Assembly (NCBI GenBank): GCA_024654125.1 | Contig: JANLIC010000281.1 | Location: 1-41,930, forward strand | DNA: 41,930 bases | Reading direction: 5' to 3' | Origin: Sulfuricaulis sp. | GTDB taxonomy: Bacteria; Pseudomonadota; Gammaproteobacteria; Acidiferrobacterales; Sulfurifustaceae | Shown here: positions 20,780 through 28,280 of the stretch, in pieces | Numbering within the stretch: the first letter of the stretch is position 1 | Layout of the letters: every line of letters begins with the position of its first letter | The notes under the pieces: model-generated | Seen by the model: the letters and a program-made list of their open reading frames with translations, nothing else | Database searches by the model: none | Told to the model about the DNA's origin: nothing | Position numbers and translations under genes: made by a program

Positions 20780-22027
20780 TCAGGCGGAGGGCAAAACAAT
20801 CTGGTGATCGGTGCTGTAGAGGTAATCCTTGAACACGTCCTCTGCGTTCAGGAGCTGGTAATTTCCATCCGGCAATTTCCTTGAAGTGTCCTTGAGCCGG
20901 TAGGTATAGTGTCCGCAGGTCCAGCAATCGAAGTTGCGCATGTGGGTACAAAGACAGGTCTTGTCCTTGACCGAGATATCTTCCTCGTCTGGATGTTTCT
21001 CCAGCTCGCGGTTGTAAGCCTCGATGTAGGCGCAGTTTCCTGTCGCATCGAGCAGATAACCATACGCCTCACAATTGGGGCGGATGCCGGCGCCAATCGA
21101 CGGGCTCTTCTTCAGCATGCGCATCGGATAGCCGGTGGGCGAGATCAGGTTGACCTCGATGTCTTCCTCTTCGGCTTTGTAATATTCCTGCTTGATTTTG
21201 TCCGGCAGTCCGCATTCCTTCGTCACCGTGAAGCGCGTCGCCACCTGCACCGCCGCCGCGCCGGCTTCAAGGAATTCCACCGCGTCGCTACCGGTGAAAA
21301 TACCGCCCGCGGGAATAACGGGGATATCCAGATTTTCCTGCTTGAGATACTGATGAATCTCGTCAACGATGGTCTTGAGGTCATATTGCACCCAATCCAT
21401 GCCGAAACCGAGATGCCCGCCGGCGAGCGGGCCTTCCACGATGATGTAGTCCGGCAGGCGGTTGAGGCGCGCGCTCTTGCGCAGGAACAGCAGCAGCGCG
21501 CGCAGCGATGAAACGATAATACCAAACTTCACATCGCGGAACCGTGGATGGTCCTGCACCAGCGCAAGCGATCCCAGGTGCAACCCGGCGCTCAGCGTGA
21601 TGCCGTCAATCCCCGCATCCATGGCCGCGGTAATGCGCACGCGCAATGTGTCGCGCGGGCTGTTCATGGTGAGCTTTTCCATGCAGTTGATGAAAATGAG
21701 GCCGTCTCCCTGTTTGGCCTCCATGGTGCGACCCACGTGCAGCTTGGTGGCCTCGGCCAGCCGTTCGAGATCGAAATGGATGTCTGATTTGTTCAGGTTG
21801 GCGACGTTGTATTTGTACTTTTTCTGCTTCTCCTTGACGAATCCCGTTTTGAAACGTCTGTCGGAAACCGTAGGCACCATCGCATCGGAAATGTGCCCGA
21901 TGCCGCCGAGACGCGCTGAAACCAGCGCGAGTTCCGCGGTCGAAATATCGACGCCCATGCCGCCGGTCATGATTGGTACCAGCTCTTGCTTGCCGAGGTT
22001 CAGACGAAAATCATCAACGCGTTTCAT
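20780..22027 (-). CDS. Nitronate monooxygenase/2-nitropropane dioxygenase-like flavoprotein with Cys-rich C-terminal extension
   Basis: VPIMTGGMGVDISTAELALVSARLGGIGHISDAMVP...EGPLAGGHLGFG...IPVIPAGGIFTGSDAVEFLEAGAAAVQVATRF; tail DKTCLCTHMRNFDCWTCGHYTY. Confidence 0.85.
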   Translation of the reverse strand: MKRVDDFRLNLGKQELVPIMTGGMGVDISTAELALVSARLGGIGHISDAMVPTVSDRRFKTGFVKEKQKKYKYNVANLNKSDIHFDLERLAEATKLHVGRTMEAKQGDGLIFINCMEKLTMNSPRDTLRVRITAAMDAGIDGITLSAGLHLGSLALVQDHPRFRDVKFGIIVSSLRALLLFLRKSARLNRLPDYIIVEGPLAGGHLGFGMDWVQYDLKTIVDEIHQYLKQENLDIPVIPAGGIFTGSDAVEFLEAGAAAVQVATRFTVTKECGLPDKIKQEYYKAEEEDIEVNLISPTGYPMRMLKKSPSIGAGIRPNCEAYGYLLDATGNCAYIEAYNRELEKHPDEEDISVKDKTCLCTHMRNFDCWTCGHYTYRLKDTSRKLPDGNYQLLNAEDVFKDYLYSTDHQIVLPSA

Positions 22028-22070
22028 TGGACGATTAGGATATCTTCATCAGATTGCCAAAAAAACTTTA

Positions 22071-22157
22071 CGTCACCCCGGCGCAAGCCGGGGTCCAGAA
22101 TGGAAAACACCAGAGAAAGCAGGAATAAGCTGGATTCCGGCTTGCGCCGGAATGACG
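22071..22157. repeat. REP/MITE-like palindrome, family B variant
   Basis: cgtcaccccggcgcaagccggggtccag ... ctggattccggcttgcgccggaatgacg. Confidence 0.87.
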
Positions 22158-22204
22158 GATTCAGGTGTTTTCCTGACTTTTTTTTGCATCCTGTTACACA
22201 TTAA

Positions 22205-23065
22205 TTAAAACTCGCCATTGGCCACCGGGCGTGTCGGGTCGGTGATCCACTCGCTCCAGCTGCCGGCATACAATTTTGCGCCTGAAAGCCCGGCGTGTTC
22301 CATCGCGAGGATGCTATGGCAGGCGGTCACACCCGACCCGCACATGTGCACGACTTTATCCGGCGGCACCTTGTCCAGCAGCGATAAATAATGCTCGCGC
22401 AAGGCTTCATCAGACATGAATTCGCTGGTGATGTCGAGATTGTCTTCATAAGGCATATTGTTTGCGCCGGGAATATGACCCGCCACCTTGTCGAGCGGCT
22501 CAACCTCGCCGCGAAAACGCTCCTCCGCGCGCGCGTCGATCAGAAGCCCTTCCTTGGCGCGCGTCATTTCCAATACATGATCGGCGTCAACCCACAGCGC
22601 GTTATTTATCGTCGGATGGAATTGCGTTGCCTTGATCTCGGACAATTCGGTCGTGACCGGCCGCTTTTCCCGTATCCACTTCTGGTAACCGGCATCGAGC
22701 ACCGCCACGGCTTCATGTCCGAGCCAACGCAGCAGCCACCACAGACGTGCCGCCATGGCGCCAAAGGAATCGTCGTACACGACCACCTGGCTGTTTTTAT
22801 CGATGCCCCAGCGGCCGAGTTTTTCCGCCAGCGTATTGGGGAAGGGAAGCGGATGCCGGCCACTGCCGGGCGTGATGGGAGAGGACAGATCCTCGCTGAG
22901 ATGTGCATAGCGCGCGCCGGGGATGTGTCCCGCTTCATAGGCACGCCGCCCGGCTTCCGGGTCGGTCAGGACGAAGCGGCAATCCACCACCACCCAGCGC
23001 GGGTCGCCCAAATGCCGGGACAGTGTTTCCGTATCGACGAGGGTGGTGAGCATGGCTGTCAGCAC
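22205..23065 (-). CDS. Sulfurtransferase (two-domain rhodanese/mercaptopyruvate sulfurtransferase-like)
   Basis: VDCRFVLTDPEAGRRAYEAGHIPGARYAHL...VVYDDSFGAMAARLWWLLRWLGH...HMCGSGVTACHSILAMEHAGL (active-site Cys loop CGSGVTA). Confidence 0.92.
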   Translation of the reverse strand: MLTAMLTTLVDTETLSRHLGDPRWVVVDCRFVLTDPEAGRRAYEAGHIPGARYAHLSEDLSSPITPGSGRHPLPFPNTLAEKLGRWGIDKNSQVVVYDDSFGAMAARLWWLLRWLGHEAVAVLDAGYQKWIREKRPVTTELSEIKATQFHPTINNALWVDADHVLEMTRAKEGLLIDARAEERFRGEVEPLDKVAGHIPGANNMPYEDNLDITSEFMSDEALREHYLSLLDKVPPDKVVHMCGSGVTACHSILAMEHAGLSGAKLYAGSWSEWITDPTRPVANGEF

Positions 23066-23133
23066 TCAGACTTCAGTGAGCCCGCCCGGAGGCGGGTTGA
23101 ATGCTGAAAGCAGACAGCCGGAGTGTGCGTATT

Positions 23134-23472
23134 CTAATAGCCGCCCTTGCGTCGCGATTCGGGCAGGCCGGCGATGCGTCCGCCCTGCTTGCTCGGGTCC
23201 TTCGGGAACAGATCGTAAATATCCTTCTGGCTGGCATTGGTGCCCCACTTGTCCGACATCGCCTTCACAATATGGCGGGTGTTGGGCTGCTCGCCACCGT
23301 GATTGAAGTACATATCCCGCAAGTAGTCGATGAGATCCCAATGCTTTGGCGTCAATGAAATTCCCTCCAGCTGGGCAATATGTTCAGCCAGTTCCTTGCT
23401 CCAGTCTTCGGTGCTGGTGAGGAATCCGTTGGCATCGGTATCGATGGTCTTGCCATTAAACTCATAACTCAT
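23134..23472 (-). CDS. DsrC/TusE superfamily protein lacking C-terminal cysteines
   Basis: MSYEFNGKTIDTDANGFLTSTEDWSKELAEHIAQLEGISLTPKHWDLIDYLRDMYFNHGGEQPNTRHIVKAMSDKWGTNASQKDIYDLFPKDPSKQGGRIAGLPESRRKGGY; aligns along its length with DsrC (30686) but has no Cys. Confidence 0.93.
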   Translation of the reverse strand: MSYEFNGKTIDTDANGFLTSTEDWSKELAEHIAQLEGISLTPKHWDLIDYLRDMYFNHGGEQPNTRHIVKAMSDKWGTNASQKDIYDLFPKDPSKQGGRIAGLPESRRKGGY

Positions 23473-23549
23473 AATTAAGTTCCCCTCGAATTCAGGCGGA
23501 TGTTTTTAGTGACGTCGAAAAAAAGCGAATGATACAAAGCGTCGGCATT

Positions 23550-23637
23550 TATTGACCCGGCACGATTGTACTTGATTCGGGGCAATTCTTTACAGATACC
23601 TAGTCCCGGAAACAACGTAAGGAGTGCCGAGTCAATA
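23550..23637. repeat. Long inverted repeat, 14-nt arms, about 60-nt loop
   Basis: tattgacccggcac (23550-23563) versus gtgccgagtcaata (23624-23637): 13/14 complementary. Confidence 0.65.
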
Positions 23638-23663
23638 AAAAAAAATATTATGACTTTCGATTA

Positions 23664-23746
23664 ATGAGGCGGCAAGAAGATTTCATACCAAAGCCACGGC
23701 GGTTGCATCCGAACAGACACAACCAGGTTCCTGCATGCCGCCTCAT
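23664..23746. repeat. Long inverted repeat, 11-bp perfect arms, with nested stem
   Basis: atgaggcggca (23664-23674) / tgccgcctcat (23736-23746); nested ggttg (23701-23705) / caacc (23720-23724). Ends at the stop codon of the Cas6-like gene. Confidence 0.65.
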
Positions 23747-24429
23747 CAATCCAAAACGGGCCGGACTTCATGGATATCCTTGTGCGGCAGAAACAGCCCG
23801 CATCCCAGCGTCCGCCCCGGGCCCAAACCCCGCTGTTGGACCCTGACCGACTCCTCCACGTCCAGGTCCGCCAGCATCAGGCTGCGTGTATGGATTTTCC
23901 TGTCGGGCGTGGTGATGACACGCTCTATGCCGCAGAGCATCTTTTTCGGATGGACTCCGATATCAGCCAGCAGCGCCTGTGCCTCGCGCATGAAAACCGT
24001 TTCGTCCAGTCCTTCACTGGCGACGATGTAGCGCGAGAAAAGTGTCGTAAGCGTGCTGAGCGGCTTGACCACGGCCTTGTCCACCAGCATCGAGTTACCG
24101 TCGATACTCAGCGTTTGCCCGGTCAGTATGCCGGCATCCTCGATACGTTGCTTGGGCAGGCGCAACATGAGCTTGGTACGGCGCGACAGGTGCAGCAGGG
24201 CGTCGGGTTTATCCGGACGCATCCAGCCATTGCCGGATTCCGCACCGTGTATGGTATGAAGACCGGCAAGCGCTTCGTCCGCAAACCAGGGCAGTGCTTC
24301 GGAGACGGCCTGCGATAACGCGTAGGAATGATCCACCGGCAGGGTACGGCACTGGATGCTGAAAACCACATCCACGATATCGTCCGGGACGTTATAATTT
24401 TCATTCTCTTTGGCTTCTTGCCAGTACAT
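23746..24429 (-). CDS. Cas6/Cmx6-like protein (type I-MYXAN CRISPR-associated family), orphan
   Basis: MYWQEAKENENYNVPDDIVDVVFSIQCRTLPVDHSYALSQAVSEALPWFADEALAGLHTIHGAESGNGWMRP...LHLSRRTKLMLRLPKQRIEDAGILTGQTL...IHTRSLMLADLDVEESVRVQQRGLGPGRTLGCGLFLPHKDI; C-terminal Gly-rich loop as in Cas6. Start trimmed to MYWQ (24429) instead of the longer ORF. Confidence 0.78.
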   Translation of the reverse strand: MYWQEAKENENYNVPDDIVDVVFSIQCRTLPVDHSYALSQAVSEALPWFADEALAGLHTIHGAESGNGWMRPDKPDALLHLSRRTKLMLRLPKQRIEDAGILTGQTLSIDGNSMLVDKAVVKPLSTLTTLFSRYIVASEGLDETVFMREAQALLADIGVHPKKMLCGIERVITTPDRKIHTRSLMLADLDVEESVRVQQRGLGPGRTLGCGLFLPHKDIHEVRPVLD

Positions 24430-24439
24430 GTCCGTGTTG

Positions 24440-25147
24440 TCAGTTAACCGGGAGTTTCTCGCGTATGGCGTCGCGGTCGATCCACCACTCCTCCTGCACC
24501 AGCACGTCCACCACATTGCGCAGGCGTGGCAGGAATTTCGCAGGATCGTCGAGTTCGAGTTTCTTGAACCAGCGGCTGAACGCCTCCTGGTCGTGTGCGT
24601 CGCTGTGGCGTCGCGCCACCGTCGCCAAGAGCTGGTTGCTGTAGAACATCAGGTCTTCGCGCTGGCGCCCCTCGGCGCGCAGGTCCACGAGATAATGCGC
24701 CACGGTCGCCGCCACCGCGGCACCATCGGACTCCGGCGGAGTTTCGTCCACCACATGCTGCAACATGGCCACCGAAAGTTCGGGGTCCATGGGAAAGGTG
24801 ACTGTCAGCCAGATACCTTGCCCAAGCGCCGCGAGCGATTCCGGCTGATCCGACAGGAACATGATGTCGCAGGCCTGCACCGCACCCTCCCAGGCCTCGC
24901 GCGCCAAGTAAATATCGAAGGCCTCACGGCCGGCGTCCCAGGCGTCCTCGTTTTTCTCCAGACGGATGAGCGTGCGGCCAATCTGCAGCAGAAGATCGGC
25001 GCGTGCCGGCGGATCATAATTGGGCGGCAGCTCCAGCATCTGGCGTCTGAATTCCGCCAGCTGGGCTTCGAGCAGGACGGAAGATTCCTGGGTGTCTTCC
25101 GCACTGTCCATGTCGGTCTTGAAGCTTTCGTCTTTGAGATATTTCAT
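24440..25147 (-). CDS. Conserved hypothetical protein, 235 aa, upstream of the Cas6-like gene
   Basis: MKYLKDESFKTDMDSAEDTQESSVLLEAQLAEFRRQMLELPPNYDPPARADLLLQIGRTLIRLEKNEDAWDAGREAFDIYLAREAWEGAVQACDIMFLSDQPESLAALGQGIWL...; 10-bp gap to next gene. Confidence 0.8.
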   Translation of the reverse strand: MKYLKDESFKTDMDSAEDTQESSVLLEAQLAEFRRQMLELPPNYDPPARADLLLQIGRTLIRLEKNEDAWDAGREAFDIYLAREAWEGAVQACDIMFLSDQPESLAALGQGIWLTVTFPMDPELSVAMLQHVVDETPPESDGAAVAATVAHYLVDLRAEGRQREDLMFYSNQLLATVARRHSDAHDQEAFSRWFKKLELDDPAKFLPRLRNVVDVLVQEEWWIDRDAIREKLPVN

Positions 25148-25163
25148 AAATTTTTAAGAATTT

Positions 25164-25265
25164 GGAACCACAGATAAACATGGATGGACACGGATGAAAA
25201 TCAAAAAAATATACCCGGTTTCTTTAATTAGCATATCTGTGTTTATCTGTGTTCATCCGTGGTTA
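25164..25265. repeat. Family A intergenic inverted repeat
   Basis: ggaaccacagataaacatggatggacacggatg ... atatctgtgtttatctgtgttcatccgtggtt. Confidence 0.83.
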
Positions 25266-25268
25266 CAA

Positions 25269-25466
25269 TTATTTAGTCACCGAATGGATTCCGACAAAGG
25301 CGCCTTCCAGTTGATCCTCCCAGTTAGCGGGCGTGTCCGGATATGTCGGTTTGATGTCGATGCGGAAAAACATTTCCGTCTGCGCCCGCTGGCGCACCAC
25401 TTCCAGCAGTTGTTCGAACGTCATGATGTCATGATGCTGAAGCAGGATTTCGCTCAGATGCAACAT
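25269..25466 (-). CDS. Small hypothetical protein, 65 aa
   Basis: MLHLSEILLQHHDIMTFEQLLEVVRQRAQTEMFFRIDIKPTYPDTPANWEDQLEGAFVGIHSVTK; protein-like composition, same strand as neighbours. Confidence 0.55.
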   Translation of the reverse strand: MLHLSEILLQHHDIMTFEQLLEVVRQRAQTEMFFRIDIKPTYPDTPANWEDQLEGAFVGIHSVTK

Positions 25467-25551
25467 GGCCAGACCTTATCAGGATTCATTTCCAACTCCC
25501 CCAGAGTGAAAGAATGCGCGCATGGCGCGCATCGGCTCCAATCATACAAAA

Positions 25552-25634
25552 CTCCCCTCTCCCGCTTTCGGGAGAGGGGTCGGGGTGAGGGTGCCCTCTC
25601 CCTCCGGGAGAGGGAATGAGGGTGAGGGTGCGCC
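25552..25634. repeat. Palindromic GC-rich repeat (CCCTCTCCC..GGGAGAGGG type, family D)
   Basis: cccctctcccgctttcgggagaggggtcggggtgagggtgccctctccctccgggagagggaatgagggtgagggtg: two hairpins. Confidence 0.85.
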
Positions 25635-25642
25635 AAGAAATA

Positions 25643-26587
25643 CTATCCATACATCTCGCTTAGATTTGTTCCTGCAATGCGGTCATGATAGCGTGCCCGA
25701 TATATCAGTCTTGCGATTCCCTTGTCCACATCATCCGTAAACGCGGTGCGGTTATGCAGCACATTGTTGCAGAGCAGACCCTGGTTGGCACTCAGCGTAT
25801 GGCGAAAAATATATGGGGATTCGCCGGCCAGCAGTTTTTCGAAAAACTTCACGGCCTCCAGCGTGTCAGCATCCTGTTTCCACGCGATGGAACGCGTGCG
25901 CGCGGTATAGCGCATATGCAGGTTTCCGCCGACCGGATCGACGGAAAAAACCGGCCCGGTCACGGCCGCACGGGTTTCCAGTCCGGCTTCCGCGTTGGGC
26001 GGGATCGTCATGGCATCCGGCGCCATCAACGCCCGCACATGGTCCGGATTGGCGTCGCGCATCAGGATATAGGCGATCTCATGGTCCAGCAGACTGTTTT
26101 GCCCGCCTTCCGCAGCCGGCGACACACAGTGCAACACGAAGGCGCGCAGACGCGCCTCGCTGCCATGGTAATAACCGTCCGTGTGCCACAGCAGGCGATT
26201 GTTGGAGTAAGGAATGTATCCGCGCTGAGACTTTCCCGGCACCACCTGCAAGGACGTGATGCCGTCATCATCGGCCAGCAAGTTGCTGTCGAGGCGGCTG
26301 AGACCGAAGCGCGCACCCACGGCACGCGGGATTTCCTTGTCTTCCCGACCTGTCTGGCCCGTGTAGATGACCATGTTGGTCTTACGACAGACTTTCAGCA
26401 TGTTGCTCGCCTCGACGTCGGTCAGTGCCAGAGGGTTGGCAACTTCCACCATCAGTGCCTCTGCGGAAACGGGATAGGCATTCAGTTTCGCCTCGCGCCA
26501 GCGGCGATAGGCTGCTTGGTTTTGCAGACTGAAAGGACTGCCCTCGGGCGCATCACTGGCACGATTAAGGTTGACGGGATTCTTCAA
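25643..26587 (-). CDS. TauD/TfdA-family dioxygenase
   Basis: RLLWHTDGYYHGSEARLRAFVLHCVSPAAEGGQNSLLDHEIAYI (HxD), later LCNNVLHNRTAF (distal His), RLIYRARYHDR. Confidence 0.82.
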   Translation of the reverse strand: MKNPVNLNRASDAPEGSPFSLQNQAAYRRWREAKLNAYPVSAEALMVEVANPLALTDVEASNMLKVCRKTNMVIYTGQTGREDKEIPRAVGARFGLSRLDSNLLADDDGITSLQVVPGKSQRGYIPYSNNRLLWHTDGYYHGSEARLRAFVLHCVSPAAEGGQNSLLDHEIAYILMRDANPDHVRALMAPDAMTIPPNAEAGLETRAAVTGPVFSVDPVGGNLHMRYTARTRSIAWKQDADTLEAVKFFEKLLAGESPYIFRHTLSANQGLLCNNVLHNRTAFTDDVDKGIARLIYRARYHDRIAGTNLSEMYG

Positions 26588-26721
26588 TGCTTAAAATCCT
26601 GATTGTCTGAAAGAGTGATATGGGGGCACGCGAGAATTATTAAATAAAAAACGCTGGCGATCTCGACCTTGGGCAAAACAGAACTGCTGGGAAGACAATA
26701 GTATTTTAAATCAAATAGTTG

Positions 26722-26727
26722 TATAAT
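26722..26727 (+). promoter_or_regulatory. Possible -10 element (TATAAT) of the dsr promoter
   Basis: aaatagttgtataatcaatgg in the divergent region before dsrA; no clear -35 at the expected spacing. Confidence 0.3.
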
Positions 26728-26764
26728 CAATGGCGCTACGCGGGTGCTTTTCGGCACTTTCTTA

Positions 26765-26784
26765 TATCCCTTTCGGGAGGGATA
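26765..26784 (+). promoter_or_regulatory. Hairpin in the dsrA 5' leader
   Basis: tatccct-ttcggg-agggata, perfect 7-bp stem; preceded by small stem gtgc(26744-26747)/gcac(26754-26757). Confidence 0.5.
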
Positions 26785-26944
26785 AACCAGTGAAGGCTCT
26801 CTCTAACGTATGATTTTCTTATTGAAAGTCCTGATTAGACTGAACCTTGGCAAAAACTTGTTAGGCAGAAATGCTGAACCTTTCGGCGCGACTTTCGCCC
26901 GGAAGGCCGATTTTATATCCTTCTACGCGCAGGAGGTAGATTAA

Positions 26945-28258
26945 ATGGCCCAGAAGCAACCGAAGAATCCGGATAAACATTCGACCTTTATTCCGAAGGA
27001 TAAAAAATCCACCAAGCCGTTCCATAAAACGCCCATGCTGGACCAGCTGGAAAGCGGTCCGTGGCCGAGTTTCGTGACCGGGCTCAAGCGCCTGGCGCAC
27101 GACAACAACATGATGGTCGACTTGATGGGTCAGCTCGAATACTCCTACACTACCCGCAAAGGCTACTGGAAAGGCGGAACGGTTTCGGTATTCGGCTACG
27201 GTGGCGGCATCATTCCACGCTTCACCGAACTGATGGGGAGCGACGGCAAAGCCATGTTCCCCGCCTCGAAAGAGTTCCACACACTCCGCGTACAGCCGCC
27301 CGCGGGCAACCACTACACCACCCAAATGCTGCGTCAGTTGTCCGACTCCTGGAAGAAATGGGGTTCGGGCCTGATCGCGTTCCACGGCCAAACCGGCAAT
27401 ATCATGTTCATCGGTTCTTCCAGCGAAAACACGCAGCACTTCTTCGACGAAATCAACGGGTATGGTTTCGACCTCGGCGGCGCCGGTCCGTGCGTGCGCA
27501 CCGCCATGTCGTGCGTGGGCGCGGCGCGTTGCGAACAGTCGAACGCCAACGAGCAGAAAATTCACCGCACGCTGGTGAACAACTTCATCGACGACATGCA
27601 CCGCCCGGCACTGCCGTATAAATTCAAGTTCAAGGTCTCGGGCTGCCCGAACGACTGCATGAACTCAATCCAGCGCGCCGACTTCGCGGTCATCGGCACC
27701 TGGCGCGACGACATGAAGGTCAATCAGAAGGAAATCAAAGCCTTCATTAAGAGCAAGAGCCGCAAATATGTCATCGACAACGTCGTCAACCGCTGCCCGA
27801 CCAAGGCGCTGTCGCTGAACGACGATGACACGCTGGACGTGGACAACCGCAATTGCGTGCGCTGCATGCACTGCATCAACGTCATGACCAAGGCACTCAA
27901 GCCCGGCGATGACAAGGGCATCACCCTGCTCATCGGCGGCAAGCGCACCCTGAAGATCGGCGACACCTTCGGCACCGTCATCATTCCGTTCATGAAGCTC
28001 GATACCGACGCGGATTACGAGCGGATTCGCGAGATTGCCGCCAACACCATCGACTTCTGGGCGGAAAACGGTCTGGAACACGAACGCTGCGGCGAGATGA
28101 TCGAACGTATCGGCCTCGTGAACTTCCTCGAAGGCATCGGCCTCGAGGTGGATCCGAACATGATCAACCACCCGCGCACCAGCTCCTACGTCCGCTTGGA
28201 CGAGTGGGATCAGGAAGCCGAGAAGTGGAAGAACCGCAAGCAGCAGGCGGCGGGCTGA
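26945..28258 (+). CDS. dsrA: Dissimilatory sulfite reductase alpha subunit (oxidative type)
   Basis: MAQKQPKNPDKHSTFIPKDKKSTKPFHKTPMLDQLESGPWPSFVTGLKRLA...; CSGCPNDC-like KVSGCPNDCMNS and ferredoxin CVRCMHC motifs; RBS aggagg at 26930. Confidence 0.97.
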   Translation: MAQKQPKNPDKHSTFIPKDKKSTKPFHKTPMLDQLESGPWPSFVTGLKRLAHDNNMMVDLMGQLEYSYTTRKGYWKGGTVSVFGYGGGIIPRFTELMGSDGKAMFPASKEFHTLRVQPPAGNHYTTQMLRQLSDSWKKWGSGLIAFHGQTGNIMFIGSSSENTQHFFDEINGYGFDLGGAGPCVRTAMSCVGAARCEQSNANEQKIHRTLVNNFIDDMHRPALPYKFKFKVSGCPNDCMNSIQRADFAVIGTWRDDMKVNQKEIKAFIKSKSRKYVIDNVVNRCPTKALSLNDDDTLDVDNRNCVRCMHCINVMTKALKPGDDKGITLLIGGKRTLKIGDTFGTVIIPFMKLDTDADYERIREIAANTIDFWAENGLEHERCGEMIERIGLVNFLEGIGLEVDPNMINHPRTSSYVRLDEWDQEAEKWKNRKQQAAG

Positions 28259-28280
28259 TCACGCCTTAGCGACATAAAAC

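Noticed and set aside
23501-23750. CRISPR array next to the Cas6-like gene
   Set aside because: Only two different inverted repeats, no direct repeats with regular spacers; no array seen anywhere in the window.
26861-27601. 246-aa minus-strand ORF overlapping dsrA, and similar ORFs opposite dsrB, dsrK, dsrL and the kinase gene
   Set aside because: Mirror ORFs of genuine dsr genes and of other genes; no recognisable domains.
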